Source: Certhia americana
Lineage: Eukaryota > Chordata > Aves > Passeriformes > Certhiidae
DNA length: 64,000 nucleotides
Assembly (NCBI GenBank): GCA_018697195.1
Contig: JAGMWU010000039.1
Coordinates: 573,817 to 637,816 of the forward strand
Direction: 5' to 3'
Under the pieces are notes generated by a model. That model saw only the letters and a program-made list of their open reading frames with translations. It was not told the DNA's origin and made no database searches. This document shows positions 49,884-62,900 of this stretch, one piece after another (the first letter of the stretch is position 1; each line of letters starts with the position of its first letter). The position numbers were made by a program, and so were the translations under genes.

Positions 49884-52800
49884 AAAGTGCCATCTTTTAA
49901 GCAGCGGAAGTTGTACCTTGCAGGTTTGGGCCCCTGTATGGAACTCTGGATGAGCAATTGGAGAAACTGAAACTTGTTACTCATCACTGTCCAAACTTCA
50001 GCAGTTTATATAGCAAAGACTGGAAGTTTTGCAGGAGGGACACTTCAATCTTGGGATTCAGCTGGACCTTCAAAGCACTGTAGGATTGTTTTGTTGTATT
50101 CTATATGTTATCCTGGCATTGTGCCTCCATCCTACCTAAAAAGACAACTCTCGGGTCAGAGAAGTGTGCCCATTCAGCCCATGGTTTTCTGAAAAGACTG
50201 CAAACAAACCTGACAATTATATCTGAGTCAACTGTAAGACCACAAACGTCTAACCCCCACCCAATCCTAAAGGTTTAGTGGGATTTGCTTAAGAGCGAAT
50301 GGGTTTCAATAAAGCTCTTTCAGGTCCTTTAGGAAGTAGCGTCTCCATGCCATCAGTGCAGTGGCTGCATGCAACATCTAGAGGAGACAAAAGGCAGAAG
50401 TGCCACATTTTCATTTTGGGCACATCCAGAAAAACATTGAGGATTTGCACAACTCCTCTGGGAGAAGACAGCTGTGTCTTGACCACCGTGGTGCTCCATC
50501 CACGTTGTGTTTGTACTGTGTTTTTCTGGCTGTGAAGGAGAAAAAAGGAGGCAAGAAGAAAGATGAGAAAGTGCATTCTCATGGACTGTAGAATGGTTGT
50601 TCAATATACCCAAAGGCATCCACACAGCTGCGGTGATGGTTGGCTGCAGATGCCAATAGAGCTAGTTGAAACAGATGAATGTCAGGCTTTTAGCTGACAC
50701 AGTGTGTACACTGACAGTGGGACATTTACTCAATAAACACTTGGGAACAGCTGGAAAGGCATTTCAGGGGGCCTTAATTTCTCCTCAGCTTGTAAATCCC
50801 CCTCGTTGACTGGCGTGTAGGGAGTTAATGAAGTTACTGCTCAGTTAGCTTAGTAGCTTTATCAGCTTAGTGTCAATCTTTAGTTGAGACAATGGTTAAC
50901 CACTTATCTCACTAGAAGTGTGAGGTGTGGCCTCATGGGCAGTTATTTTCACAGGAAATAGTATTCGGAGCAAATACATTGATTATGCAGCTCCAGCAGA
51001 TGATTCAGCAAACACAGATAAGCCTCTTGCTCTGGTGAAGGCATGATGGGGAGGAGAGCCCACAGTTGTCCCTGGTGTGTGCTGGTCCAACCTATGACTT
51101 AATGAGCAGGCAACCCCACTTTATCAGTGTCGTTGATCTCTAGCACAGCATTAAAGCAGTAATTCAGAGAATACTGAGTTTTCAAAGCATTGTAACACAC
51201 TCATAAAATAATGCTCACAACATGACTAAGCGCTAAATATGCCCTATCAGTATTTTATGGTTGGTGAAAATAGGCATAAGAGGAGGAGAATAACACAGCT
51301 CAACACCTTGGGACCAGGAAAGAGGAGGTGTTCAGTCCCACCCAGCTCAGCACTCACCATCTCTGGAATGCCCTGCCAGTGTGGAACTGCCCTTTGCCCT
51401 TTGCCTCAGATAAAAGAAATAAATAAGACAAAAATGGCCTCAACAGTGTCAGTGACACTTTGGCACAAGTCCTGCTGTGGGTGCTAGGCACCCTCCCTTC
51501 CTCTCTGAATCAAGGACACTGCCTTCATCTCAGGGCTTGATTCTAATACCATGGTACCCCTGTGTCCTGATGGTGCCATGTGTAGAAATTCACACTGCTG
51601 GTGCTGCAAAAGCTGACTGGAATGTGTCTCAGCAGGACCACAGCTTCTTCCTTCATTCTGACGCTCCCAGCAGATTAATCTCATTTCCAGAGTTCTGTGA
51701 AGTATAATATCAGCATCTGAGGAAAAGGCAAGCAGATGCTGATAGCTGAGGATTGCACATGTGTTGGCTTTGTGGTCTTCTCATGGGTAGGAAAAGACGT
51801 GATTTCCTCTGGGATCACCTCCTGCACAGCAGCACTGAGCACTTCCAGAAGGAGATGCCCGAGCTGCAGAGGAGCACTGTCGACTGCTCTCTGCCAGAGC
51901 CGCTGGCTGTCTCACATCCCTCATCCAGGGGAGCTGACTGATTACCCTGTGACATCTGGGAACTCTCTCCACCTAAATGTGCATTTTGAAGAAAGTATCT
52001 TTCTGATCAAGCAGTGAGTGCCCCCTCAGATTGCTGTCAATCAGAACGAGCTTTCTCTGAATGAGCCTGATGCTGCCTGACAGGGAGCGATCAAATTTCT
52101 CCCAAACCGCTTGGACAAAGTGGAAAAGCATTGCGGGATTTGACAGCAGCCTCAGTGACAAACAGCTCACTTTATAGGGACTTGTTAACCATGAGGAATC
52201 TTTGCTGAGCAGATGCACAGGTGACCAGATGTTTGTCAGGCTCCCAGTGGAGTAATTTTAGGTGAAGTATGGAGATTTCTACTTAAGAAACACTATACAT
52301 TATAGGTATTTTGCATGTTTGATCCGCAGAAACAATTACTAAATGTAACAGCAACATTTGTCTGGACTTGCTAATAAATCAAGTGGGATAAATTCTGTGA
52401 GTCTGAATTCATAGGAAAGATTGCAGGAAAAAAATGCTGCTAGTTAAGATGAAAAATCTGTCCTCAGTCACCAAGATATTAGTGATTATTTAGGCTAAAA
52501 TCTGAAATCAATGCAGTGTCTCTTTTAGGAGTGCCTCTAGCTAGAAGTATTTATTTTCTATTTACCTGCTTCCATCACAGCCTTTCACAGCACTATCAAG
52601 GCAAAACTTCCAACCAAAACAGGAGATCTGTGAACACTGGGGATGGAGCTTTCTCAGGAGCAAGATGCAGACCACAAAACTCACCTCACAGCAGGTAACA
52701 GTGATTATTAAATTCATCATACTTAGAATTAATAAACATATTCTTGCTGTGATTTAGCTTTTAATAGAAAAAGTTGTTCACAGGCACAAATAAGAATGAC

Positions 52801-54770
52801 AAAAGACAGCTAGTAATTATTGCCAACACAAGAAATGTTTGCATTTAGCTAGGGAGAAAGGAAGAGATTCTCATTGATACTTGAATATAATTCTGGCAAT
52901 TAGACACCATGTAACTAATTACCTACCTTTATAGGATTTTAGAACAATTTTCTAATCTCTCCCCATCCCACATCTTAATTAGCTCCTACTTCCCTGTCAC
53001 TGATTCCCAACTGTAAGAAGCAGCTTAAGCGAGGATAGCCAAATTTCAGACTGTTTCCTCTAGCAGCTACTCATAAAAGCTTGTATTAATGTCACATTTT
53101 GCTGCATCCATCAACATTATGCTGATGTTAGCCATCAGGCACTAGCCAGCTCTCCACACTAAGTGACCTGCCACTAGTTCTAAGCCACATTTATAGAGTA
53201 CGTTTTCCTCTGCCATCACAGTGTAATAAAGGCTTATGAGTATAGACTTTCAAAATTAAATCCTTCCAACAGGAAAACTTCTTGTCACACATTCCTGGGT
53301 GAAAAAAATTAATGAAATTTGAGATTTTCAAACCTTCCACAAATGGTGGGCAAGGATGGTCATAATCCTGCAGTTATAAAGATTGTTGATTTTCTTATAG
53401 AAAACACACATGCCTCACTTTTAAAATGAGGCAGCCAGCAATGACTGAGGGTCAGAGAGTTTGTGGGAAAGCCTGCCAAAAACTTTCTTTTTTAATCATT
53501 GATGCGTCACTTTGAAATAAATGTTAGCTAAAAAAAGTCGCAGGTTTTGGAAATAAATTGCTGGGATTTGCTTAAATTACAATAAAAAGAAAAAGAAAAT
53601 AAAGGTCTCACCAGAATTGCCTGCCCCCAGAACACTAATTTAGCATTATTATATGAGTGAACTGTGAAGGTCACGGGTGCAAGACAAGGCACTGAGTGAG
53701 TGGAGTGGGCGAGTTGTACCTCCCAGTAATGAGGAAGCCCAAGTCAGACAGTAAGTGATTATGAAAGTGTTTCATACACTCTAGAAACTGAACACATAAT
53801 AAACCAAATGTGCAAGAACGACTTCTGTACTTTCAGTATTAGTCGTATGCTCTTAGATATGAATGCAAAAATGAGTCATCGTGCTTGAACATCTTTCCCC
53901 CTCTTAAAGCAATTTACATACATTGATAAAAGATGTCTATTTTTAATAGCAGAAACCGAGATACATTTTTTTTTTGAATAGGTGGCAATTCCACCGTGTG
54001 AGCTGATGGTGCAGGTGGCAGTCCTGCACCCTTCCAGGGCAGTTGTGGCATCTGGGAGCTTCTCCCTGACTTCTCCATGCTTTTCCTTGCAGCATCTCCT
54101 CATTGCAGCAGCAAGGATGACAGTGATGGTGTTTGCTCTTGGCTATATTTGGGCTGTCATATTTTGGTGTTTTATGGGATTTAGTGGCACAGGTCTCAGC
54201 AAAGGTGCTCAACAGTAGCTCAGCTAAGAAATCCTGGCTTCCCTCTGTAGTGCCTTTGTCAGAATGGAAGTGCCTTACATGGGGATGCTGCACCGTGCCC
54301 AAGTCAAATGGTGATGCTTTTCCTGAAGTCAGCTGTCATTTCAGGCTCCTTTTTTTAACCTGAAACTTTCTAAGGAGACAGATGGAGGTTGCCTGGGAGG
54401 TTCTGTCACATTTTGGACAATGTGTACATGCACATAGAAACGCTAGTTCCCAGTCACACTTATATTCCCGTGATTTTGGTAGCAGTTCCAACGTTGAACT
54501 ACTGTGACTAAGATGAGATCCTGCCACCTAATGTGCCCTGCACCAGTGTTTGGAAGCCTGCCTTTGGTTTCACTGTGGCTTTTACTGTTCCACCCACTTC
54601 TTTCCCTGATGCCCTAGAAAGACTGGTGCACAGCATGAAGTATGGCAGGGCTTTGCCCTAAGTGAGCCTAAGTGAGCCAAGCAAGGCCACTCTGCTGTAC
54701 CAAGATCCCTGAAAAACCCCTCAGGAGAAGGCATGTGGGACACCCTTCCATGGTACTGTTCCATGGGACA
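49884..54770. other. Unique sequence, no gene supported
   Basis: No mobile element or exon is recognised. Near the right end there is a doubled 10-mer CCTAAGTGAG (54657-54676) and CCATGGTACTGTTCCATGG-type partial symmetry at 54749-54775. Confidence 0.5.
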
Positions 54771-54945
54771 GTTCCATGCCCAGAGAAGTCGTGGATGCCT
54801 TATCCCTGGAAATCTTTGAGGTCAGATTGGATGGGGCCCTGAGTGACTTGGTCTAGTGGGCAGCAACACTTCTCCTGCCAAGGGGGTCAGAACTAGATGA
54901 TCTTTAAGGTCCCTTCCAACCCAAAGCATTCTAGGATTCAATGAT
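54771..54945 (+). mobile_element. CR1 LINE fragment, 3' end, plus strand
   Basis: The order is GCCCAGAGAAGTCGTGGATG, ATCCCTGGAAATCTTTGAGG, a TTGGATGGGGCCCTGAGTGA segment, TTGGTCTAGTGGGCAG, then AACTAGATGATCTTTAAGGT and CCCTTCCAACCCAAAGCATT. The terminus is a degenerate TTCTAGGATTCAATGAT. This is a sense-oriented 5'-truncated CR1 tail of about 175 bases. It is better preserved than the copy at 9375-9692 over the last 60 bases. Confidence 0.93.
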
Positions 54946-56689
54946 CCTGTGCTGGTTGGGCTCAGGCACACATGAGAAGCTGGATTTCCAGAACTATTCA
55001 GCACTGAGAACTAGGACCAGATATTCAAACAAGTTCGGTTGCTTGCAAGTTTTCTTTTGCAACAAAAACAAGAAATTAAAAAAAAAAAAAAAAAAGCCTG
55101 ACTAGGACCACACATTGAGGGCTTTACAGAGAATTGCCCACTTAGTGCCTCAGCAAGAGGTGGGCTCATCTGAAAATTCAGCTCCAGATGTGGGGCTGAA
55201 TACTTGAAAATTTAACCCGGATCTCCTTTGAAAATCTGGTTCTGTGTGAGAACATCTGTCACTGAAATGGTAATGAGACTATTATCCATGTACAATTTTA
55301 CCATTTGCATATTTTAATGACTCTTGACTCTTTCAAGCAACTTTTTGAGAACCAATTTTCTTCAAGTGCAAGGGATACATTTTCAAAGGCAAACACAGCT
55401 CAAATGTTAAAGTTTGCAAAATCTGTCCCTTGGACCACTGCAAAGTGACCAGGTGCTGTTACCTTGGGCCCCCTCTTGTCTAGTGGATGGGGATGGTGGA
55501 AGTGGGAGGGAGCATGAGGAACATCTCTGGAGGTGACCAGTGGGGAAGCTCCCAGGCCCCTGAGCTCTCAGCCAGCTAACTCATCTACCCTCTGGGGACC
55601 AGAGGCAGGGTTGTTTCCAGAGCCTGCAGAGGTCATCCCTGAGTTCTACAGGCTCCCTCGTGCAAAGGTGCTGATGCCTGCTTGTGCCAGGGAGGAGGCC
55701 ATCTACCACTCCAGTGACTGCAGAGGGTGTGGAGGAGATTAGCTATACTTTCCAGGTTTTTGTGAATCCCTCCCCACGTGCATCATCTGGCAGAATATCA
55801 GGCAACAAAGAGAATAAACTAATTCCTGGAAACTCCTCCCTGTACATTTTCTCTGAATGGGGCTTTATATGGCCAGGGGCAGGCTGAGCCTTGTTCTGGT
55901 AATGAAGGAGGGAAGCCACCACAGTGCCTTCCTGAGACACTGACTGCAACCAACAGGCAGGATTGTCTCTGCTGTTGTACTCCGCAAGCTGCCGACAAAT
56001 ACAAAGGCGTTTTGCTGCTTGAGAAGGATTTACATACGTGTTTATTTGTATAGCTGACATGTCCTTTGTTTGTGCAAAACAAAATTAGCATATTCAAGTC
56101 CTTCATTAAATGCACACCTTTATCCAAAAGTGGCATGCAAATTGTAATATATCAGGGGTTGAAGATCTACCACATAACTTTTATTATTGAACAGATCAGA
56201 CATGGAGATGCCCAGAACTCAGAGGCCAGCTTGTGTTTGCTGAGCTGACAATTCAGAAAGAGAGTATTTTTATTTATAAACAGTAAAGAGTATTATACCT
56301 GGAAGTAAATGAAACATAAAATGTAAGCAGTCTAATGCCATTTTTACCGTCACTTTTAACCACACTTTAGATGAAATAATAGGCCTTGCCTTGCTTAGCT
56401 ATAAAATAAAAACCAAATAGGAACATATGCCAATTGTATAAGCTTCCTATTACCCTACTTAGTCACTGTATTAATATTCCTTTAAGCATGCCATTTCATT
56501 CATTTTATTGCTTCTTTCACAGTTTATGGTCAAATAAACACCAGAATTCACATAAACCTTAGTTTGTCTCATGTATTTACCTATGTTTACCTGCATTTGC
56601 CCTTGACCTGACAATCAGTGCACAAATCTTCATCTCAGCACTCGTACGAGGCTTTGTTGCCTCCAGTGGTGTGCTGTGCCAACACATCA
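54946..56689. other. Unique sequence with an 18-A run; no gene supported
   Basis: A run of 18 A lies at 55078-55095. A GC-richer patch at 55440-55740 carries overlapping short frames on one strand. No exon or repeat family is recognised. Confidence 0.5.
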
Positions 56690-57278
56690 GCATCTCGTTC
56701 TGCAAATTCACATCTTTCCAGTTTAGAGACAAGAATACTGTGTGGGACAGTGTCAAATGCTTTGCACAAGTCCAGGTAGATAACAATAATCACTCTTCCC
56801 TCCTCCACCAATGCTGTAGCCCCATTGTAAAAAGGACACCAAATTTGTCAGGCATGATTTGCCTTTGAAGAAGCCACATTTGCTGTCACCAATGACCTCC
56901 TTATTTTTCATGTGTTTCATGGCCTCCTTATTTTCCATGTGTTTCATGATCTTACTGGGCACAGAGGTGAGTCTGGCCAGCCTGTAATCTTCCAGGTTTT
57001 CCTTTCTCTCCCCTTTTTAAAACTGTGGGCTTACATTTCCCCTTTTTCAGTCAGTGGGGACTTCATTGTACTGCCACATCTTCTCAACCATGATGAACAG
57101 TGCCTTTGCCATCAGCAGCTCAGGCGTTGTGTGGCTGGAACACTTGCAGGTAAAGACTGAGGCAGGAACATTGTGGAGTACATCAGCCTTCTCCATGTCC
57201 TAAGTAACCAGGTCACCTGTCTCCTTCCAGAGAGGGCTCACATTTTCCTCAGTCTTCCTTTTGTCACCAGGATCACTT
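56690..57278 (-). pseudogene. Broken CR1 LINE reverse transcriptase (ORF2) fragment
   Basis: Translating the minus strand gives CR1 ORF2 pieces in the right order. From the right: GDKRKTEENVSPLWKETGDL, then DMEKADVL and VFTCKCSSHT; then VPTDWKKG; then IMKHMENKEA; then [15 protein letters not shown]; and, in a shifted frame, [14 protein letters not shown] (about 56740-56781) and LVSKLER. The YLD of that block is the LINE reverse transcriptase motif carrying the first catalytic aspartate. The copy is dead. There is an in-frame TAG (57200-57202), a one-base insertion near 56850 that shifts frame, a missing segment of roughly 40 codons after SSHT, and a 27-base tandem duplication at 56896-56949. 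Both ends are truncated, and boundaries are approximate. Confidence 0.93.
56896..56949. repeat. 27-base tandem duplication inside the CR1 fragment
   Basis: Two adjacent copies begin with CCTCCTTATTTT, contain CATGTGTTTCATG and start at 56896 and 56923. They differ at two positions. Translated on the minus strand, this doubles a nine-residue KHM(E/K)NKE segment. From memory, other CR1 copies have one such segment, so the duplication probably arose after insertion. Confidence 0.85.
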
Positions 57279-59932
57279 AGGCACTTGGGATTGTGGCAGA
57301 TGGCAAAGCAACTGACACCAACATTATGTTACAGCACCAATCTCCTCCATCACTTTAGCCTAAAACGTGTGTTTACTCCTGTGCACCACAGCTTATTTAA
57401 TACTGACTTCTGAACATGCTAGAACTCACAATAATCAGGTTTATCAGTTTGGTTATTAAGCTCTCAGCTGAGGATTAAAAAAAAGGTAAAAATAACAGTA
57501 TACGTGTGTGGTACGATGAAAGAAAATGGAAGATGATAACTGAAACACAGCTCTATAGAGGGAGTAAAAAAGCAAAAAGCACTTATAGATCACCTTTAAA
57601 ACACATTAACAGTGAGCATCTCATTGATTTCAAGTTATCACAGGTCCAAATATCTTAAAGATGACATTCAGATTTGTACTGAAGCACTGTTACTACCCAG
57701 TGATGTCTATTATTAGCAAACAAGCCAGGCCTGATATTAGACACCGAATTAGCACACGGCTACTTTAGAAACAAAAGTCTGCCAGGCACACTGCCTGCAA
57801 AAAATCAGGACCTGTGCCTTTTATCCTCAGAGAGGGGGAGATCTAGGACTCACATTTTGTTTTGGTGTGACACGACCTACCGCTCTGCTTGCCGCTTCCA
57901 CCTGAGCAGCGTTCAGCGTGTGGTTTGAATAATGCAACTCGCTCAGTTATGCTGACAGCATGTCAGAGAATATTGGAAAAACTGATGCCTTTTGATAACA
58001 TTTTATAGAGAGGCCTGGCCAACACAGACACTGAGGATGAAGCAATATTTTGAAGTTAATGAGACAGCACAAGAGAAAAGAGTTACAGTTCAATTGCATT
58101 TTACAGGAGGAAATGCACCGTTTGCTGGGTGGTTTGAAGGCTCCCTAGGGCCCAGCTAATACAAGATTTGCACAAATTATAACATTTGTATAAACTTCAA
58201 CCCCTAGTTACTGACGAGGAGTTCAGACTTCAGAAAAGAAACCAGAACAAAGCTGAAGCCATTAAGAAGTTGACAGCATGCCAGTGTTTTTAAAGTAACG
58301 CCAGTTAGCTTAGAGATTCAGGGCTGAAAACCAGGTGGAAGTAAACATGTGAGGCAGGACTTATATTTAACTGAAATCTTGGAATTTCTTTCTATATGTG
58401 TGGATGTAGATGTAACAGATGCACTAAAATCAGACAGAAGAATGAGGCATAAAATTATCTGGCCAGCAAGTGCAGGACTCCAAGCTGGGAGACACACACT
58501 GATGAAAAGAAAAATATCCATACTTTTTCTGGATGTAAATTCAAAGACAATTAAGATAGAAGGTGAAGCAACAAAATCTATGAAATGTCTTTTTGAGGAA
58601 AAGAATGAGCCAAAGAAGTGAGTACACTCAAGAGGATGAGTACAGAAAGGGAAGACAGAGCTGATACATGCGTTGGTTGAAAACTTTTCAGTCAGCCATT
58701 AAAAAACCCAAAAAACGAACAGAAGAAATAAAAGCATTTTTCTAATTATGTTATATATTACCCCATGTACATTTTCCTAGAAACGTTTATTTTAATAACA
58801 CTTCCTTAATTAAGAACATGCTCTGTCTTTTTCCAGAAGAAATGAAAAACATTTTTTAGAAGCTAATTATTCCTTTGAGATGGAGTGAAAAGGAATGGGG
58901 AACGTCTGTAAAGGAGCATGGCATGATAGAAAATACCTTTGCTGAAGTTCTTTTTCTTACATTGTTGATGGTCCCTGGTAAAAACCAAAACCACCAAAGA
59001 ACGCCATGAAATCAGAGGATATTTTGCAACTTTTGGCTGTTTTGGGACTGAAGGAAATACATTAAGCAAAGAAATTAATTACTGAAACTCTTCAAAGACA
59101 GGATTTTTTGAGTCAATCACAGAGGTGAAGCCAGACAAGCTTGCAGAGTAACATGTTTTCTGTGCTACATGCATGTGCCTTTGCATACAACACACAGAGT
59201 GGGTCTGACCCCTTTTATATCCACTTTCCATAGGTCTAAGTACATGGACTAGAGGGGAAAAAAAGAGGAGGAAAAGACTCAAGTGCTACCCATATTTATC
59301 TTTCTCATTTAGGTCAGTAAGGCAATCCTGATGCACATTCCCTACTGCTAAAGCTGTGTAATGGCAAAATGATTTCTGTTTGTCTGGTGATGGAGAACAC
59401 CACAATAACTTATTTATCTGCTCTGCACACAAGTGGGAACCAAAGTGTTGCTATCTGAGGCCATAAAGGGTTCTCAGACTTCAGCAAATTTGGCACTCGG
59501 TGCCGGTGCTTCAGTGGCTCTTGCTGCTCAATAGCTGCACAAACAGCCCGAATGCAAACACGTTACCTAATCAGGTATCTGTGTACTCAGAGATATCACA
59601 GCCTACAAATATATGCTTTGATAAAGGAGAGTTCATGGTCCAGATAGTCATTCTTATAGAAATGGATTACATAAAGTTGAAAATGAGGAAATAAGCACGT
59701 GACCGAGCAGCGTGTCAGCAAATTGCTGCAAACAAACGTGGCCTTGAATATATAAAGATGTGTGGACATGCACAAGTTCATAACAAGTTTCTGTCCACAC
59801 TTTAAAAGAGGAACAGCCTAAAGAAGGCAAAAAAGAGATCTTCAAATGGGTTTTTGCACCACCAAAATATTTGTAGCAATGTCGAAGTACATCAGAAATG
59901 ATGGGGCCATATATATTCTGGAGGGAAAACTC
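57279..59932. other. Unique sequence, no gene supported; CpG-retaining patch
   Basis: No exon or repeat is recognised. The segment 57640-58320 has little low-complexity sequence and includes six CpG within 57871-57945, unusual for the surroundings. It may be conserved non-coding DNA, but this cannot be judged from one sequence. Confidence 0.45.
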
Positions 59933-59952
59933 AAAAAAAAAAAAAAAAAAAA
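59933..59952 (+). repeat. Run of 20 A
   Basis: Twenty A are followed by CCAAACCAAAAACC. It could be a retroposon tail, but no body is recognisable upstream. Confidence 0.9.
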
Positions 59953-62900
59953 CCAAACCAAAAACCACTTCATAGGAATAAATGAAAATTTTACTGGAGA
60001 TCTGATACTGAGAACCACAGAGGAACTTCTGCTATTTTACCAAACTCTGTTTATGACACTTCCTGGTAAATTAGTGACAAGTCTGTCTTTATTAATCTTT
60101 TGCTATCTTCAGCTGAAATTTAAACAAAAAATGGAGGCCTATATTATACTGCTTTTCCAACAAACGGATGATTACACTAGAAGACGTGCATAAGCTCAAC
60201 ACCTACTTTTGAATAACAAAATAGGCATAAAGAATTTCCCTCCATCCTTACGTATCAATACTATTCACATCAGATTATTAAAGTGTCTCCTACAGACAAG
60301 CAGATTTAGAGTATTAAAAATGTGGAAGTTAAATACAAACATAAACAAAGAGAATGCCTACATACAAGCAAGTACTTATTTCAAAGGTGAATTTTCTAAG
60401 AAGTGGGGATCATAGGCATTTTATTGATACTCAAGAAAGACAGAGATTCTAAGAGGAACAGAGAAGCTACTTAGATTGCATCCATTAGAACATGCAACAC
60501 TGCAGCTGAAATCAGGATTTGGGCAGTTTGGTGGTTCCTTAATAATATGGCCATGATACAGTCATCCTTCACCCAAATACTGCATGTCAGAAAATGGCCA
60601 CTGACAAAATAACCTGAAAGAACTGTTTCTCTAGCACCAGCCTGTAATGGGTGGCTGGAACAGTCTCCCCACTGCTCCAGTGTCCTTTCCTTTTAATATG
60701 GCTATTTCTTTCCCAGACTGGGGTATTTGACAACATAAAATAAGCATGAACAGTATTTTTTTTCCTTTCACACATTCAAAAAAAATCCTTTCCCAGTTCA
60801 TTGTAACTCATATTTCTTCTCTCTTGAATAGCAGTAAGCTGAAGAGACCAAGACAGTATATAAGACAGTATATTTTTTTCCTCCTTTCTGCCTGGCTTTT
60901 CTTTGGTTCCAGTAAATCCATTTAATCCTTTTCTTTGGCTTTTTTATCTGGGCTTCTGACTCCAAGACAATTCGCCTCAGGGCCCCGGAGGAGGTTTTTT
61001 CCACATTGTGTGACCCTTTGCTTGCTCCTCTTCGCAACCCAACAGCACCGTGATTTTGGAGCAGTGGTGCCAATTCAAAGCCTCACCCCACCTGGCACAA
61101 GCTGTCTGTGAGCCACCTCCAGCCTGGAGCCATCCCCAGGACTGTTGGATGGCAGAAGCTGCCAGCAGGAAAGACACTGAGCATCCCGGATGATGTGGCA
61201 GCTCTGGTCCCAGTGATTTGGCCGGCACACATCCATCCTCTTGCCCTGCTGGGTGCAGGTCTGCTCTCTCCCAGGGAGAACACTGCAAAGCGGGTGAGAC
61301 ACTTGCAGCAGTTCGGGGCTGGAGCTGTGCCTTGGCCGGTCTTTCCCAGGCTGCTGACAGAGAAGTTTTTCCAAGGACTTGATTGGAATCATGTGTCTGG
61401 AGATGTAGCAGCACTGTGGATGCGGCTCATGGCAGGGTACCACGGTCCCCTTGAAAGGCTCCACGGGTAAAAGGCATGGCTTACATCCTGCCCTGCCTAA
61501 TCTGGCTGCTGCTTCTGAAGTCCATGGTGCCAGTGAAGAAAAAGTCCTCTGATTCTACTGTTGGTGCTCTTCTGGCTTTTTTTTTTTTAGGCTACATTTG
61601 TCTTTTGAAATGAGGGGTTAAATGTTGACTGGGTGATTGAAAGCATTTTATTTAATTCCCAAATGTTACAATTTTAGTAGTTAGAACCCCGAGGATAAAT
61701 TAGCTGATTGCAAGCTTTGTTGACATGGATTCAGGCTGATCTAGTCAGCCTATGACACTAGATGAGTTGTAATGAAAAGAAAAAAAATCAGTGTTAAATA
61801 GGTTCTACGCTTGTCTACATTTTATTTTTCATAAGGTATTTGTAATACTACTGAGAAACTTTTAGATACGGGAAATTAAATATACTAGGGGCTTACAAAC
61901 TCTGCTAAAGTACAAATTAAGGGCTTGATGCTGGAGGACTTAGCCTTGCTGGCTTCAGTGGTGATTCTTTCTATGCATAAGAAGTTCATGAGAGCAAGAA
62001 ATAAGTTTTAAAACACCATTGAGAGAATACAGCCACCTTCTCTTTTCTGATCCTGTTGCACAGGAACAATAGCACCATAATTGTACAGACAAATTATTGT
62101 AAAACAATCCATTTTTGCATACATCTGCTTTAAAACGAAACTACATGTGTTTTGGATTTGCCCAGTGACTATATATACGTACAAATGCATAATAATGGGC
62201 CAACTGTCCATTTTATTTACATTTTAGATACTGTGCAAAATGCCATTCAGCTGGCTGATTTTACTAGGCAGCATTATTTTGAAAGAACTTTGTTGGATTC
62301 TGGCTTGGTGCACTGAAATATTCTTTCTGCAAATAATCTTTTCAGTGAACTCCCTCGTTCCTGCCAAACTGGCAAGTTAAGGGTGAGACAAGCTCCAGTG
62401 CCTGGTACCAAAGAAAGGCATGGAAAATCAGGCAACCTTGTCTTACCAAGCACAAGGAGCTTCACCACCACATTAAGCAGTGCCTGGTGTTAGGTAAGGG
62501 GAGCAGAGGTGCAGAGTCACAATGCAGCTGATGGAAATGGTCCTGGAAAAATACCTTTCTTTATCTTGCTCCAGGTCTGCTCTTCCCTGTCCTCAGGGAG
62601 GACAAAGATTCTCTGCAGAGTTGTCCATTCTCTCCAGTCCATTCTCTCCGGCAAAGAGACTCTGGAGTTGTCCTCAGCTAGGATGCAAGTCTGCATTTTA
62701 TTTGATTTTGCATCATGTTTCACATTTATGATATTTCAAAGGCAGCTGATCAAAACGCCTAAAAATGTTGAATCTGCATCTTTACAACACAACTCTGGCT
62801 AATTTTTCCCATTTGCAGGAGATCAGCCTTTTAATTGAAGAACTACTGGACAGTTCGGTCCAACTGCTAATGCAACAAAATCCAGGTGGGGTTGCCATCA

